A DNA stretch of 64,000 nt, from positions 455,806 to 519,805 of the forward strand of contig JAEPNP010000001.1 of the NCBI GenBank assembly GCA_017643395.1, given 5' to 3'. The position numbers and the translations under genes were made by a program. This DNA comes from Rhodothermales bacterium (GTDB lineage: Bacteria > Bacteroidota > Rhodothermia > Rhodothermales > UBA10348). This document shows, piece after piece, positions 1 to 9,171 of the stretch (position 1 is the first letter of the stretch; each line of letters starts with the position of its first letter). The notes below the pieces were generated by a model that was given only the letters and a program-made list of their open reading frames with translations, was not told the origin of the DNA and did not search any database.

Positions 1-681
1 CTCATTCTCAGGTGTGTCGGTCAGTTGTCTGGGTGCACCCTCAGGACCTCGTTTCGAGAACAGGTCGGCGTTGCCGTCCTCGTATCGGTAGTAGATGAGT
101 TCGCGCCCGTTCGGGTGCCATGCAGGGTGGCCCTCCATCGCGGGATGGGTCGTCCATGGCCGGGTCTCACCGGTCGAAACGTCCACAACCCAGATGTCCC
201 GGTTTCCGGTCCGGGCACTGGTATAGGCCACACGCGAACCGTCCGGCGAGAAAACAGGCTGGGTGGCCGTCGAGTCTTCGACCAGCCACCGCCCCTCGGA
301 GGCAGACATGCCGCGAAGCCCTCCGTCGATGATGACGATCCCTGTCGCCACGCGATACACCCAGTCTGACCCGTTGAAATCAGGCGTCTCTTCCTCATGC
401 CGACCCGGTGAATTGGTGCGCCGTGACTGCCACCATACGGGGTCGGTGTGCCTCGTTTGCGCGCGACCGTCCCTTACCGTCGAATAGAGGATCATGTCCG
501 ACCGAAACCGGGCTCCGAACATGCCCCCCTCCTCAAACGTCACCTGCTCCAGCGCTGAGTCCGCCCGCACCCGCCAGATCTGGGACCCGCTTCCGCGGTC
601 GGACAGAAACGCCACGTCGTACTCCTGCGCGCACCCGGCCAGGGACAGCAGCCCCGCCATCGCCCATACAATCCTGTTCAC
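1..681 (-). CDS. Beta-propeller (TolB/WD40-like) lipoprotein, partial at window edge
   Basis: The gene runs off the left edge; 227 codons are visible. A GTG start at 681 overlaps the TGA stop of the upstream gene in a GTGA overlap, so the two are probably translationally coupled. The N-terminus (NRIVWAMAGLLSLAGC) is a lipoprotein signal with lipobox LAGC. The visible body holds propeller-type repeats: VAFLSDRGSGSQIWRV, then FSPDGSRVAYTSARTGNRDIW and AWHPNGRELIYYRYEDGNADLF, the PD40 pattern of TolB-like proteins. It is probably an envelope lipoprotein with a six- or seven-bladed propeller used for protein-protein contacts. No enzymatic residue is visible in the available part. The exact role is unknown; pairing with the adjacent PLP enzyme suggests co-expression only. 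Confidence 0.72.
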   Translation of the reverse strand, partial: MNRIVWAMAGLLSLAGCAQEYDVAFLSDRGSGSQIWRVRADSALEQVTFEEGGMFGARFRSDMILYSTVRDGRAQTRHTDPVWWQSRRTNSPGRHEEETPDFNGSDWVYRVATGIVIIDGGLRGMSASEGRWLVEDSTATQPVFSPDGSRVAYTSARTGNRDIWVVDVSTGETRPWTTHPAMEGHPAWHPNGRELIYYRYEDGNADLFSKRGPEGAPRQLTDTPENE

Positions 682-1877
682 CCGATCAGCGCCTCTGTCA
701 ATCGATCGATGTCCGCTTCGGTAGAAAAGTAACCCGGCGAAACGCGCATGCGGTCGCCACTGAGCGTGACCACCACGCCGGAAGACGCAAGACGCTCCCG
801 CACTTGGTCGGGCTCTGAGAGCCTGAATGTGACGATGCCGATGGCGTCGGGGTCGGGAGAGATGCACTCGAACCGGGCTCGTGGCAGCGCCCGGATCAAC
901 CGCCGGTTGAGCGCCACTGCATGGTCCCGAACGCGCTCCGGCCCGATGGCCAGCAGCCGTTCCAGCGATTCATACGCCGCGCAGTAGCCGATGTAGTTGG
1001 GATGTCCCGCCTCATAGCGGCGGGCCGTGGAAGACGCGCTCCAGGAATACGCCTCCTCCAGCTCAGGCCCCCAGGGCGCATAGCCGTGGCGAGCCCTGCC
1101 AGGGTACATGCGGTCGGGCAAGGCCTCTCCCTGGACCTCCTGCCGCACGAACAGAAAGCCCGCGCCATAGACACCCAGCAGGTGCTTGTAGCCGTTACAG
1201 GCCGCCACGTCCACTCCGAGCTCACGCAGGTTCAGGGGCATTGCGCCGGCGGCCTGGATGATGTCCGCGTAGAGCAGGCCACCCCGCTCATGCACCGCAT
1301 CAGCCAGCACCCGCACGTCCTCGATGTGTCCGTTGATGTTGGACACGAGGCTTACGCATACCAGCGCCGTGCGCGCGTCCATGGCCTGCACCATGCGCTC
1401 CGCAGAAACCCGCCAATCCAGCGCACGCACAATGCGCACATCCACGCCCGAGTGCCGCAGCCCCAGAAGGTTGTTCAGCGAGCCCATAAAGTGCAGGTCG
1501 TTGGTGACCACGTTGTCCCCGGCCCGAAGCCGGTCCATGACCCCGTCGATGGCTATCTGCTCGCCGGCCTTGGTGCAGTACACCAGTCCGATCTCCGGCT
1601 CGCGCGCGCCGACCAGCTCTGCAAAGCGGCCACGAACGCCCTCCTGCACGGCGCGCAAGTAGTCAGAGCGCCCATCGCCCGGACCCTCTTGCTGGAACGC
1701 GACACCCACGTCCATGCCTGCGGAGGCAAACCGGGCCAGCGGACCCATGGACGCCATGTTCAGCCAGACGGTGTGCTCCAGCATGGGAAACTGGGCACGG
1801 AAGTCAGCCGACCGACCGGCGGCAAGCCCGGCGAGAGCCGGAGCCAACGACGATGCCAGAAATGCTCTGCGGTCCAT
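678..1877 (-). CDS. Class V-fold PLP-dependent aminotransferase-like enzyme with Tat-type leader
   Basis: 399 residues. The N-terminus DRRAFLASSLAPALAG resembles a twin-arginine leader (RR, then a hydrophobic stretch and alanines), so the enzyme is probably exported folded with its cofactor. The body has the class V aminotransferase/cysteine-desulfurase/isopenicillin N epimerase layout. Asp205 in YADIIQAAG would bind the pyridine nitrogen, and Lys231 in CNGYKHLLGVYGAG would form the PLP Schiff base. The C-terminal small domain ends RVSPGYFSTEADIDRL, typical of the family. The substrate cannot be told from sequence; no desulfurase cysteine loop is evident, so an epimerase, lyase or desulfurase-like reaction is open. 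It lies 46 bp downstream of the helicase gene on the same strand and overlaps the downstream propeller lipoprotein by 4 bp. Confidence 0.85.
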   Translation of the reverse strand: MDRRAFLASSLAPALAGLAAGRSADFRAQFPMLEHTVWLNMASMGPLARFASAGMDVGVAFQQEGPGDGRSDYLRAVQEGVRGRFAELVGAREPEIGLVYCTKAGEQIAIDGVMDRLRAGDNVVTNDLHFMGSLNNLLGLRHSGVDVRIVRALDWRVSAERMVQAMDARTALVCVSLVSNINGHIEDVRVLADAVHERGGLLYADIIQAAGAMPLNLRELGVDVAACNGYKHLLGVYGAGFLFVRQEVQGEALPDRMYPGRARHGYAPWGPELEEAYSWSASSTARRYEAGHPNYIGYCAAYESLERLLAIGPERVRDHAVALNRRLIRALPRARFECISPDPDAIGIVTFRLSEPDQVRERLASSGVVVTLSGDRMRVSPGYFSTEADIDRLTEALIG

Positions 1878-1923
1878 GACGACAACCCGGTGGGTGTGCC
1901 GTCATGGTACGCATTGCCGTCGA

Positions 1924-3234
1924 TCAGCGGCGGTTTCTACGGCTTCCGCCGGATCTGCGCCGGCCACCGTTGGGTCGCCCGGAGGCGCCCGATGTCCTTC
2001 CGCTGCCGGACTGATTGCCGCCGCGGCCGCTGCGCGATCCACCACGACCGTTGCTCGGCGAGCCTGCATTGGCCCCACGGGCGTGCAAACTGGCGATGCG
2101 CTCGTCGTGAAAACGATGCTCGCCGTCCACTTCGACGGACTGCCGAATGGTGCGTTCGATATCCCGCAGGTAGTCCACCTCGTCCGCATCGCAGAAGGAA
2201 ACCGCGTACCCTTCGGCTCCCGCGCGGGCTGTTCGCCCGATGCGGTGCACGTAGCTCTCGGGAATGTTGGGCAGGTCGAAATTGACCACGTGACTCACGT
2301 CCTCGACGTCAATGCCGCGCGAGGCGATGTCAGTCGCTATGAGCGCGCGCACCCGGCCATCCCGAAAACCCCGCAACGCACGCTGCCGGGCCGTTTGCGA
2401 TTTGTTGCCGTGGATCGCGTCGCACGAAACACCTCTCTTGTCCAGGTACTTGGCGACTCGGTTGGCGCCGTGCTTGGTGCGCGTAAATACAATGGCGCGG
2501 TCCAGCGCCGGATCACGGAAGAGCTCTTCGAGAAGCTGCTTCTTGTCCGCTTTCTGGACGAATAGCACACGCTGCGAGATGCGCTCGGCTGTGGTCGATT
2601 CCGGCTTGACCGCCACCTCGACGTGCTTGTACAGGATCTCGCCGGCCAGGCCCTGAACGGCCTTGGGCATGGTGGCTGAGAACAGGAGGTTCTGCCTGCG
2701 GCGAGGCAACTCACGCACCACGCGCTGCACGTCGCGCACGAAGCCCATGTCCAGCATGCGGTCGGCTTCGTCGAGCACAAAAAACTCGACGTGGTCCAGG
2801 TACAGATGCTCCTGATCCATGAGATCAAGAAGGCGACCCGGCGTCGCGACAAGCGTATCGACGCCGCGACGCAGCGCATCGACCTGCCGCTGCTGGCCGA
2901 CACCCCCGTAAATCACCGTGTGGCGGTGTCGCAGGTGGGCGCCGTACGTCTTGAGGCTGTCCCCGATCTGGGCGGCCAGCTCGCGCGTGGGCGTTAGAAT
3001 CAGGGCCCGGGGAGATCGTGTGGTCGGACGCTCGTTGCGGGCCGACAGACACTGGAGAATCGGAAGGGTAAATGCGGCAGTCTTGCCGGTACCGGTTTGG
3101 GCCACCCCGAGCACGTCCCGCCCCTCGAGCGCCGGCGGAATGGCCTTGGCCTGGATGGGGGTCGGATTGGAGTATCCCTGCGCCTTGACAGCGCGCAGGA
3201 TGGGCTCGCTGAGAGCCAGATCAGAGAAGGTCAA
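1924..3234 (-). CDS. rhlE: DEAD-box ATP-dependent RNA helicase, RhlE-like
   Basis: About 436 residues from a TTG start at 3234. This start was chosen because [20 protein letters not shown] matches the usual beginning of RhlE-family proteins; the open frame continues to 3477 but that part is arginine-rich and unlike the family. Motifs in order: Q motif (PTPIQ), Walker A (AQTGTGKT, residues 45-52), DEAD box (VLDEADRM), SAT (LLFSATMP), then the second RecA domain with [10 protein letters not shown]. The C-terminus is a basic, Gly/Arg/Ser-rich tail ending [11 protein letters not shown], a common RNA-binding extension. It probably remodels rRNA or mRNA in the cytoplasm. The upstream 264 bp to the EcsC gene is the likely promoter region. 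Whether the helicase is RhlE proper or another DEAD-box paralog cannot be fixed here. Confidence 0.9.
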   Translation of the reverse strand: MTFSDLALSEPILRAVKAQGYSNPTPIQAKAIPPALEGRDVLGVAQTGTGKTAAFTLPILQCLSARNERPTTRSPRALILTPTRELAAQIGDSLKTYGAHLRHRHTVIYGGVGQQRQVDALRRGVDTLVATPGRLLDLMDQEHLYLDHVEFFVLDEADRMLDMGFVRDVQRVVRELPRRRQNLLFSATMPKAVQGLAGEILYKHVEVAVKPESTTAERISQRVLFVQKADKKQLLEELFRDPALDRAIVFTRTKHGANRVAKYLDKRGVSCDAIHGNKSQTARQRALRGFRDGRVRALIATDIASRGIDVEDVSHVVNFDLPNIPESYVHRIGRTARAGAEGYAVSFCDADEVDYLRDIERTIRQSVEVDGEHRFHDERIASLHARGANAGSPSNGRGGSRSGRGGNQSGSGRTSGASGRPNGGRRRSGGSRRNRR

Positions 3235-3498
3235 AAGAGAGAAACGTCGAGCTCCTGTGCGCCGGTTCACGGCTGCAGTCAACCAAGGTCGGAGCGAGAT
3301 AGATGCCCGCAGCGCGCGTCGGCAGCGGGACCAGAAAATTTGGGGACCCGGGGAAGAGACGATCTGATATGCTAGGCGCCTGCGCGCAATCGCCGGGTCG
3401 GTGTGCCGTAAGTATCGGCCGGGGACTCGAAACCCTGAGTTCCGGGCGGGTTCCCTACAGTCCGGAGGCTCTGCCACCCCGGCGGCCCGGTCCGGCCC

Positions 3499-4314
3499 CT
3501 ATGCCCGCTCCTTGCGTTCCAGATAGAGGGCGCGCATGAGCATGTAGGCCGTCTCTGCCGTCTCGGTGGTAAACCAGTAATTGATCCCCGCCCCGACCGC
3601 GGCGCCAGCAATTGGAACGGCCTGAGCCAGCTTGCGGCCGAGAATGTTCTTGGCAATCTCCCTGGGCAAGTGCCGATTCTGCTCGCGGAAGCTTCCGCTG
3701 ACGCGTCCGCGATACTCCTGGTCCCGGGCCAGGGCCGCACCGGCCACGGAGGCTTCGCGCATGGCATCGTTCTTGGCCTCCTTCGAGTTGGAGGCCGCCA
3801 CGTTGAAAATGGACAACACCAGGGGCCGGTAGTCCGGGCCGTTCATGGCGAAACCGTAGCTGGCCCCAATTTGCTGGATCAGTCTGAGGTTGATCGTGAT
3901 CAGCAGCGGAATGTCGGCGGCAATCAGGAACGCCCCTCCCAATCCGGTGCCTCCACCCTCCAGCGCCGCCAAGAGCGCGTTCTCGGTGGTGTGGCCTTTT
4001 GCGATGGGGTCGAGGTTCTCCAGGGGCACATCGCGCAGATCCTCGATGCGCTCCGCCTTGATTCCGCGCTCCTGCGCCTGTTCCAGCACGCCAGAGACAT
4101 CGTAGGTCCACTCGGAGGCATCGTTCAATAGCGACAGCATGCTGCTGACCACCTCGTCCACCTGCGACTCGATGTCTTCGGTGATGACCCGTTTGACCAC
4201 CCAGTCCATCGGCTGCATGGCCCAGTTGAGGACCTTGGAGACGATGCCCGCATCGCCGTGTTGCCAGGCCTCGATTTCGCGGCGGGCAGTGCGTTCGTAT
4301 TCCGTAAGGCGCAT
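3499..4314 (-). CDS. EcsC family protein
   Basis: 271 residues, starting at MRLTEYERTARREIEAW. An in-frame upstream ATG at 4395 would add an unconvincing 27-residue basic leader. The pattern YERTARREIEAWQ... VSKVLNWAMQPMDWVVKRVI and the Gly-rich segment GGGTGLGGAFLIAADIPLLITINLRLIQQIGASYG are typical of the EcsC family. The middle part contains hydrophobic, possibly membrane-associated helices (around LIAADIPLLITINL) and the C-terminus a second one (VPIAGAAVGAGINYWFTTE). The biochemical role of EcsC-family proteins is not established. The gene stands alone, divergent from the patatin gene with 151 bp between starts. Confidence 0.82.
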   Translation of the reverse strand: MRLTEYERTARREIEAWQHGDAGIVSKVLNWAMQPMDWVVKRVITEDIESQVDEVVSSMLSLLNDASEWTYDVSGVLEQAQERGIKAERIEDLRDVPLENLDPIAKGHTTENALLAALEGGGTGLGGAFLIAADIPLLITINLRLIQQIGASYGFAMNGPDYRPLVLSIFNVAASNSKEAKNDAMREASVAGAALARDQEYRGRVSGSFREQNRHLPREIAKNILGRKLAQAVPIAGAAVGAGINYWFTTETAETAYMLMRALYLERKERA

Positions 4315-4465
4315 CAGTGCAAAGGTGGTTCGGGGGGCAAGATACCGTGTCCTCGGCGTCAAGGGGCGCTCCAGTGTACCCCGGACGCGAAACACGTGTT
4401 GCAGGGACGACTAATTTCTCGCGATCCCCCAACCTTTTGACGGCCTTCCGTAGAGAAACGCCATC

Positions 4466-6751
4466 ATGCGGTTTCTGCTCGGACTCTTCCTGCTGTTTGC
4501 TCTCTTTCCCGACCCGGCCCACGGCCAGTCCGAGGAGCGCGTGGGACTCGTTCTGTCTGGTGGCAGTGCAAAGGGCTTGGCGCACATCGGCGTGCTGCGC
4601 GTGCTGGAAGAAGCGGGTATCCCGATCGATGTGGTCAGCGGCGCGTCGATGGGGGGTGTCATCGGTGGGCTACACGCGATCGGGTACACATCCGCAGATC
4701 TGGAGCGGGTAGTGACGGAGAACGACCTCAGCGAGTACTTCTCCGACACCCGCGCCCGACGCAGCCGCCAACTCGAGGGACGGCTGGCCGGCCGGGGTAC
4801 CCTGATCGCGCTGCCCATGGACGGCCTGGAACCACGCCTTCCCGGCGGTCTGCTGGCAGGTCAGGAGGTGTCCGCCTTTCTCTCGCGGCTTACCTGGGGA
4901 TACCATCACGTTGAGGACCTGAGTCGCCTTCCGATCCCGTTTGCAACGGTCGCGACAAACCTCAATACGGGAGCCGCGACCACGCTTCGGAACGCCTCGC
5001 TGCCTGAGGCCCTGAGAGCCAGCATGTCTCTGCCCAGCGTGTTCGTGCCCGCTGATCTGAACGGCACCTTGTATCTGGACGGCGGCATGTCCCGAAACCT
5101 GCCGGCTGTCGAGGCGCGCAACCTGGGGGCGACGGTGCTGATCGGCGTGGACGTCGGCACACAGCCGTCCGATATCCAGTTCGAGCAGCCGTCCCTGCTG
5201 GATGTTCTCAGTCATGCCTCCTTCTATCAGAGTCTGCGTGACGACCAGGAACAGCGGGAGCTCATCGACATCCTGATCCGACCGGAAACGGCCGGCCTCA
5301 GCGTGACCGGATTTGAGGCGGCGCCGACCTGGATTGCCCGCGGCGAGGAGGCGGCCCGCGCGGCGTTGCCCCGCATTGAGGCCCTGGTGGACTCGCTGGG
5401 CATTGCCCGAAGGGTGCCAAGCATGCCTCCGGCGCCAGCCGATTCCCTGCACGTAATCAGCGTGCACGTGGACGGCGCCGACCTCGAGACCGCCGCCATC
5501 GCCCGATCCGCGTTCGCACTGGATGCCCCGTTTACGGCCACCCGGGACCTCATGGAAGCCGGAGTGCAGCGAGTCTACGGCACCGGCCTGTTCAGCCTGG
5601 TGACCTATCGCATCATTCGCACCCAAAGGGGCGCAGAGGCCATACTCCGGGTAGTGCCCGAAGCAGCCCCGGACCGGCTCGGTTTCGGGCTTCGCCATGA
5701 TTCGGAGTTTGCCACCCAGCTGTTGTTCACGTTTCTGCGTCGCACGTTGGGCGGCCTCGCGTCCACCACCGAAATGCGATTGCGAGTCGGCGAGCTCTCC
5801 GAGCTCTCCGTAGGCCACATCAACCGGTTCGACAACGGCTGGACCGGCGGGATCAGACTGGGCTACTACGGTGCCCCGGTCGATCTCTTCCTTCCGGACG
5901 GTTACGCGGCATCCCTGGGCGTAAACGCCAACGTGCCCGTACAGCAGATCAGCCTCGAACTGTTGTCCGTGCTCGGATTCTGGGGACGACCTGCGGGGCG
6001 GGGCACCCTGGTCGGGCTCGCGGCCCAGGGGGACCTGGTTGGAGCACGCAATGCCGTGGCGACCATCCTGACCTCTGAAGACGGCTCCCAGGGGTCCCTC
6101 ACGGCGGACGCCGATCACGCGGTACTCTCAGGAGGCCTCTCACTGGTTTCCGATACTCGAAACACGGCCTACTTCCCGACGCAGGGTGGCGAGATCGTGC
6201 TAGATGCCCGCATTGGCTACTCCGCCGCGGAGCCCGTCTGGTCGGGCGACGAAGACCCCAGCCACCTGGTGTCCCTTCTGCGACTTCGCGCCTCGCGCCA
6301 CCTGCCGATCACCCGATACTGGAGCGTGAGGGTGGGAGCAACGGGCTACCGCGCCACCGGAGAGCGGCTGCCGCTGAGCTACTACAGCTTTATCGGCGGC
6401 TCGCAGCCGGCAGACGTGCTGCCTGGCTCCTTCCTGCCTCTCCTGGGCGTGCCGCGCCATGCGCGTTTCGGCAGGGCCTCCTGGACGGGCGCAGTGACTG
6501 TGCAGGCTGAGCTGGATGAAGGCGTGTTTCTGCGCGGCACGCTGAATGCTGGCACCACCTACTCCCTGCTCACCACCGCTGAGCGTGGCGCTCTGGATGA
6601 GGTAACCGACTCGCTCCGGGAGCCCCCGATTCTGGGCGGTGCAGTGGAAATCGGACTGGAGAGTCCACTCGGCCCACTCCGGTTGTTCATGGCTACCAGC
6701 GGCGCCGATCCGGTTCCGGGTGTAGGCTTCTCGTTCGGGCACACGTTCTAG
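4466..6751 (+). CDS. Patatin-like phospholipase fused to an outer-membrane beta-barrel (type Vd-like)
   Basis: 761 residues with an N-terminal signal peptide (FLLGLFLLFALFPDPAHGQ). The patatin domain follows directly: oxyanion loop GGSAKG at 32-37, nucleophile Ser61 in GASMG, and catalytic Asp205 in LDGGMSRNLPA, giving an intact Ser-Asp dyad. A POTRA-like segment comes near residues 325-400 (LHVISVHVDGADLETAAI...). The C-terminal half is rich in alternating strands (FGLRHDSEFATQLLFTF, GGIRLGYYGAPVDLF) and ends GVGFSFGHTF with a terminal aromatic residue, as in Omp85/BamA-type barrels. It therefore resembles PlpD-class autotransported phospholipases, and the lipase should face or leave the outer membrane. 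It would hydrolyse phospholipid acyl esters. It is monocistronic and converges on the response regulator. Confidence 0.88.
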   Translation: MRFLLGLFLLFALFPDPAHGQSEERVGLVLSGGSAKGLAHIGVLRVLEEAGIPIDVVSGASMGGVIGGLHAIGYTSADLERVVTENDLSEYFSDTRARRSRQLEGRLAGRGTLIALPMDGLEPRLPGGLLAGQEVSAFLSRLTWGYHHVEDLSRLPIPFATVATNLNTGAATTLRNASLPEALRASMSLPSVFVPADLNGTLYLDGGMSRNLPAVEARNLGATVLIGVDVGTQPSDIQFEQPSLLDVLSHASFYQSLRDDQEQRELIDILIRPETAGLSVTGFEAAPTWIARGEEAARAALPRIEALVDSLGIARRVPSMPPAPADSLHVISVHVDGADLETAAIARSAFALDAPFTATRDLMEAGVQRVYGTGLFSLVTYRIIRTQRGAEAILRVVPEAAPDRLGFGLRHDSEFATQLLFTFLRRTLGGLASTTEMRLRVGELSELSVGHINRFDNGWTGGIRLGYYGAPVDLFLPDGYAASLGVNANVPVQQISLELLSVLGFWGRPAGRGTLVGLAAQGDLVGARNAVATILTSEDGSQGSLTADADHAVLSGGLSLVSDTRNTAYFPTQGGEIVLDARIGYSAAEPVWSGDEDPSHLVSLLRLRASRHLPITRYWSVRVGATGYRATGERLPLSYYSFIGGSQPADVLPGSFLPLLGVPRHARFGRASWTGAVTVQAELDEGVFLRGTLNAGTTYSLLTTAERGALDEVTDSLREPPILGGAVEIGLESPLGPLRLFMATSGADPVPGVGFSFGHTF

Positions 6752-6764
6752 CGCGCCCGGCTGC

Positions 6765-8234
6765 CTACGACATCATGTGGTACTTCTTGAGCAGCCGGTA
6801 CATGGTGGCACGGCCGATGCCCAGCTCGACAGCAGCCCGGTCCACGTTGCCGTCACACAGCCTGTAGGCACGCTCCACGGCGCGGCGCTTCAGATCCTCC
6901 AGGGAGACGATGTGGTCCGAATCGGCCCCAAGCGAGATGCCGGACACCGTCGGGCCGTCACCCTCAGCGGGCACTCCGTCCTCGTCAAAGTCCGGGGTCA
7001 CGAACTGCGTCTCCGCCGCTTCGGCAAGACTCATGCGGTCTGCCCACGGCGACACGGCGCCTCCGTTGCCCAACATCAGGTCTGCGGCCGAAATCTCCTC
7101 AGCGTCGGAAAGGAGAATGGCGCGTTCGACAGCACTCTTCAGCTCACGCACGTTGCCCGGCCATGAGAACGTGGCAATGGCGTGGCGAGCGGCTTTCGAG
7201 AACCTCTTGCCCTTGAATTCCTGGTGGGCCTTCGTGTACTCCTTCAGGAAGTAGTTCGTAAGCACGATCACATCCTGCCCACGCTCGCGCAGCGGCGGGA
7301 GCGGAATCGGGTACTGGAACAGCCGGTAGTAGAGGTCCTCGCGAAACTTGTTGTCCCTGATCATCTCCACCACATTCTTGTTGGTGGCGCTGATCACGCG
7401 GGCGTCGAAGTTGATGGTCTCATTGCCACCGACTCGGGTCAGTTCGCCCTCCTGCAGGGCACGCAGCAGCTTGGCCTGCAGGTCCAGGTCCAGTTCGCCG
7501 ATCTCGTCCAGGAAAATGGTCCCGCCGTCCGCCTGCTCGAACTTGCCGATCTTGCGGGCATGCGCGCCGGTGAAGGAGCCTTTCTCGTGCCCGAAGAACT
7601 CACTCTCCATAAGGTCCCGCGGGATCGCCGCACAGTTGACGACCACAAAGGGACCACGCTTCCGCGTCGATCCGTAGTGAATGGCCTTGGCCACCAGTTC
7701 CTTGCCCGTGCCTGACTCGCCCTGGATGGCCACCGTCAGATCGCCGCGAAGAGCCTTCTGGATCATCTTGTAGACCTTCTGCATGGCCGGGCTTTCGCCG
7801 ATCAGCCCACGCACGGAATACTTCTGCGACACCTCCTCGCGCAGGGTGCTCACCTCGCGCTCCAGCTTCACCTTGTCCAGGCAGTTCTTGACGATGGCGT
7901 CCAGCTTGGAAAGGTCGTCCTGCCCCTTGGTGATGTAATCGTAGGCCCCGATGCGCATGGCCTCCACGGCAGTCTCCACCACACCCTGGGCCGAAACCAT
8001 GATGATCGGCAGATTCGGGCGGCGGGACACGATGCGGCGTAGCACCTCAATGCCGTCGATACCGGGCATCATGATGTCACACAGGATCAGATCCGGGTTC
8101 TTGACCATGTTGCGCAGCAGCTCCTCACCGCTGGAGAAAGTCTCCACCTCGTACTGCGGGTTCTTGTCGAGCCGGTAGCTCAACATCCGCGCGTAGTGCC
8201 TGTCGTCGTCTACTACAAAGATCCGGTATTTCAT
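6765..8234 (-). CDS. Sigma-54-dependent response regulator (NtrC family)
   Basis: 489 residues from MKYRIFVVDDD; an upstream ATG at 8276 would add a Pro/Ser/Gln leader before a canonical receiver start. The receiver domain has the acidic pair in VVDDD, phospho-acceptor Asp in LILCDIMMPGIDG, and a conserved Lys in YDYITKGQDD. The central AAA+ domain has Walker A GESGTGKE, the sigma-54 contact motif GSFTGA, Walker B GGTIFLDEIGELD, and the arginine-finger region (FREDLYYRLFQYPIPLPPLRER). The C-terminal Fis-type HTH reads AAVELGIGRATMYRLLKKYHM. All catalytic landmarks are intact, so it should activate RNA polymerase with RpoN. No cognate histidine kinase lies in the window, so its signal and targets are unknown. 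Confidence 0.94.
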   Translation of the reverse strand: MKYRIFVVDDDRHYARMLSYRLDKNPQYEVETFSSGEELLRNMVKNPDLILCDIMMPGIDGIEVLRRIVSRRPNLPIIMVSAQGVVETAVEAMRIGAYDYITKGQDDLSKLDAIVKNCLDKVKLEREVSTLREEVSQKYSVRGLIGESPAMQKVYKMIQKALRGDLTVAIQGESGTGKELVAKAIHYGSTRKRGPFVVVNCAAIPRDLMESEFFGHEKGSFTGAHARKIGKFEQADGGTIFLDEIGELDLDLQAKLLRALQEGELTRVGGNETINFDARVISATNKNVVEMIRDNKFREDLYYRLFQYPIPLPPLRERGQDVIVLTNYFLKEYTKAHQEFKGKRFSKAARHAIATFSWPGNVRELKSAVERAILLSDAEEISAADLMLGNGGAVSPWADRMSLAEAAETQFVTPDFDEDGVPAEGDGPTVSGISLGADSDHIVSLEDLKRRAVERAYRLCDGNVDRAAVELGIGRATMYRLLKKYHMMS

Positions 8235-8358
8235 GGCCGAGGGGCTGGGTTGCTGTGCACTGGGGGCACGGTTCAACCCGAGGTATCGGCCACGCGGCGA
8301 AATCTTAAAATGAGACGGCAGACGGGCGATGCGGTCCGCGCCAGCCCGACCCGGGTCG

Positions 8359-9171
8359 TCACCCCGGAATCAACACCAGTCCCAGCACGCCAACGATGTA
8401 GCAGTACACCGCGAAGTACTGCAGCTTGCCGCGGCGCACGAAGTCCAGCACCAAGTGAATGGCAGCGATGCCGCTGACAAAGGCTATCGCCGTGCCCGTG
8501 ACTATCGGCACCCAGTCCACGGAGGACGCCTGCATCAACTCACCCGTCTTCAGCACCGTAGCGCCGATCACCACCGGCAGGAGCATCAGGAATGAGAAGT
8601 TGGCCGCCTTCTCGGGCTCCACATCCATGTACAGGGCCGTGCAGATGGTGGAACCGGAGCGGGAGATCCCCGGAAACATGGCCATCGCCTGAGCGGCGCC
8701 AATTACCAGCGCCTTGAGCGGACCCACCGGCTTCTCTCCGCCGCTGCGCCACACAGTCAGCAGCAGCAAGGTACCCGTTACCAGCAGCATGCCGGCCGCG
8801 AATCGCGGACTCGAGAACGCGGCTTCTATGGGATCCTTGAACAGCACGTACGCGAGTCCGGTCGGGATGAGTGTCAGCAGGATGAGCATGGCCAACCGGA
8901 AGTCCTCGCGCTCCCGATAGCTCTCCACCAGTCGCCCCGGAGCAGCCAGGGAGCGCAACGTCTCCATGATCAATCCGACGATGCGCTCCCGATATACCCA
9001 GATGATGGACAGCGCAGTGCCGAAGTGCACAAACACCTCGAACACCACATCGCCCTCGGCCTCAAGGCCCAGGACGTGCGCACCCAACACCAGGTGGCCG
9101 GATGAGGAGACCGGCAGGAATTCGGTGAGGCCCTGCACCAGGCCCAGGATGAGTGCTTCCCACCATGTCAT
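8359..9171 (-). CDS. uppP: Undecaprenyl-diphosphatase UppP (BacA)
   Basis: 270 residues, a typical family length. It dephosphorylates undecaprenyl pyrophosphate to regenerate the lipid carrier for peptidoglycan and surface glycan synthesis, and confers bacitracin tolerance in known members. Family signatures are the N-terminal LGLVQGLTEFLPVSSSGHL (Glu-rich box) and the second box PGISRSGSTI. Several hydrophobic segments follow (AMLILLTLIPTGLAYVLF, AAGMLLVTGTLLLLTVW, FSFLMLLPVVIGATVL, YFAVYCYIVGVLGLVLI). Its ATG overlaps the stop of the amidase gene by 4 bp (ATGA), so it is the last gene of a four-gene operon. Confidence 0.96.
   Translation of the reverse strand: MTWWEALILGLVQGLTEFLPVSSSGHLVLGAHVLGLEAEGDVVFEVFVHFGTALSIIWVYRERIVGLIMETLRSLAAPGRLVESYREREDFRLAMLILLTLIPTGLAYVLFKDPIEAAFSSPRFAAGMLLVTGTLLLLTVWRSGGEKPVGPLKALVIGAAQAMAMFPGISRSGSTICTALYMDVEPEKAANFSFLMLLPVVIGATVLKTGELMQASSVDWVPIVTGTAIAFVSGIAAIHLVLDFVRRGKLQYFAVYCYIVGVLGLVLIPG

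Noticed and set aside
921-2285. Plus-strand 454-codon open frame across the PLP enzyme and the intergenic gap
   Set aside because: The opposite strand encodes the PLP enzyme and RhlE with clear catalytic motifs, and this frame has none.
3235-3477. N-terminal extension of the helicase reading frame to 3477
   Set aside because: The extra ~80 residues are basic and unlike RhlE N-termini; the TTG at 3234 gives a standard family start.
4670-6118. Minus-strand 482-codon open frame inside the patatin-barrel gene
   Set aside because: Patatin catalytic motifs and barrel strands are on the plus strand; the antisense translation is low-complexity.
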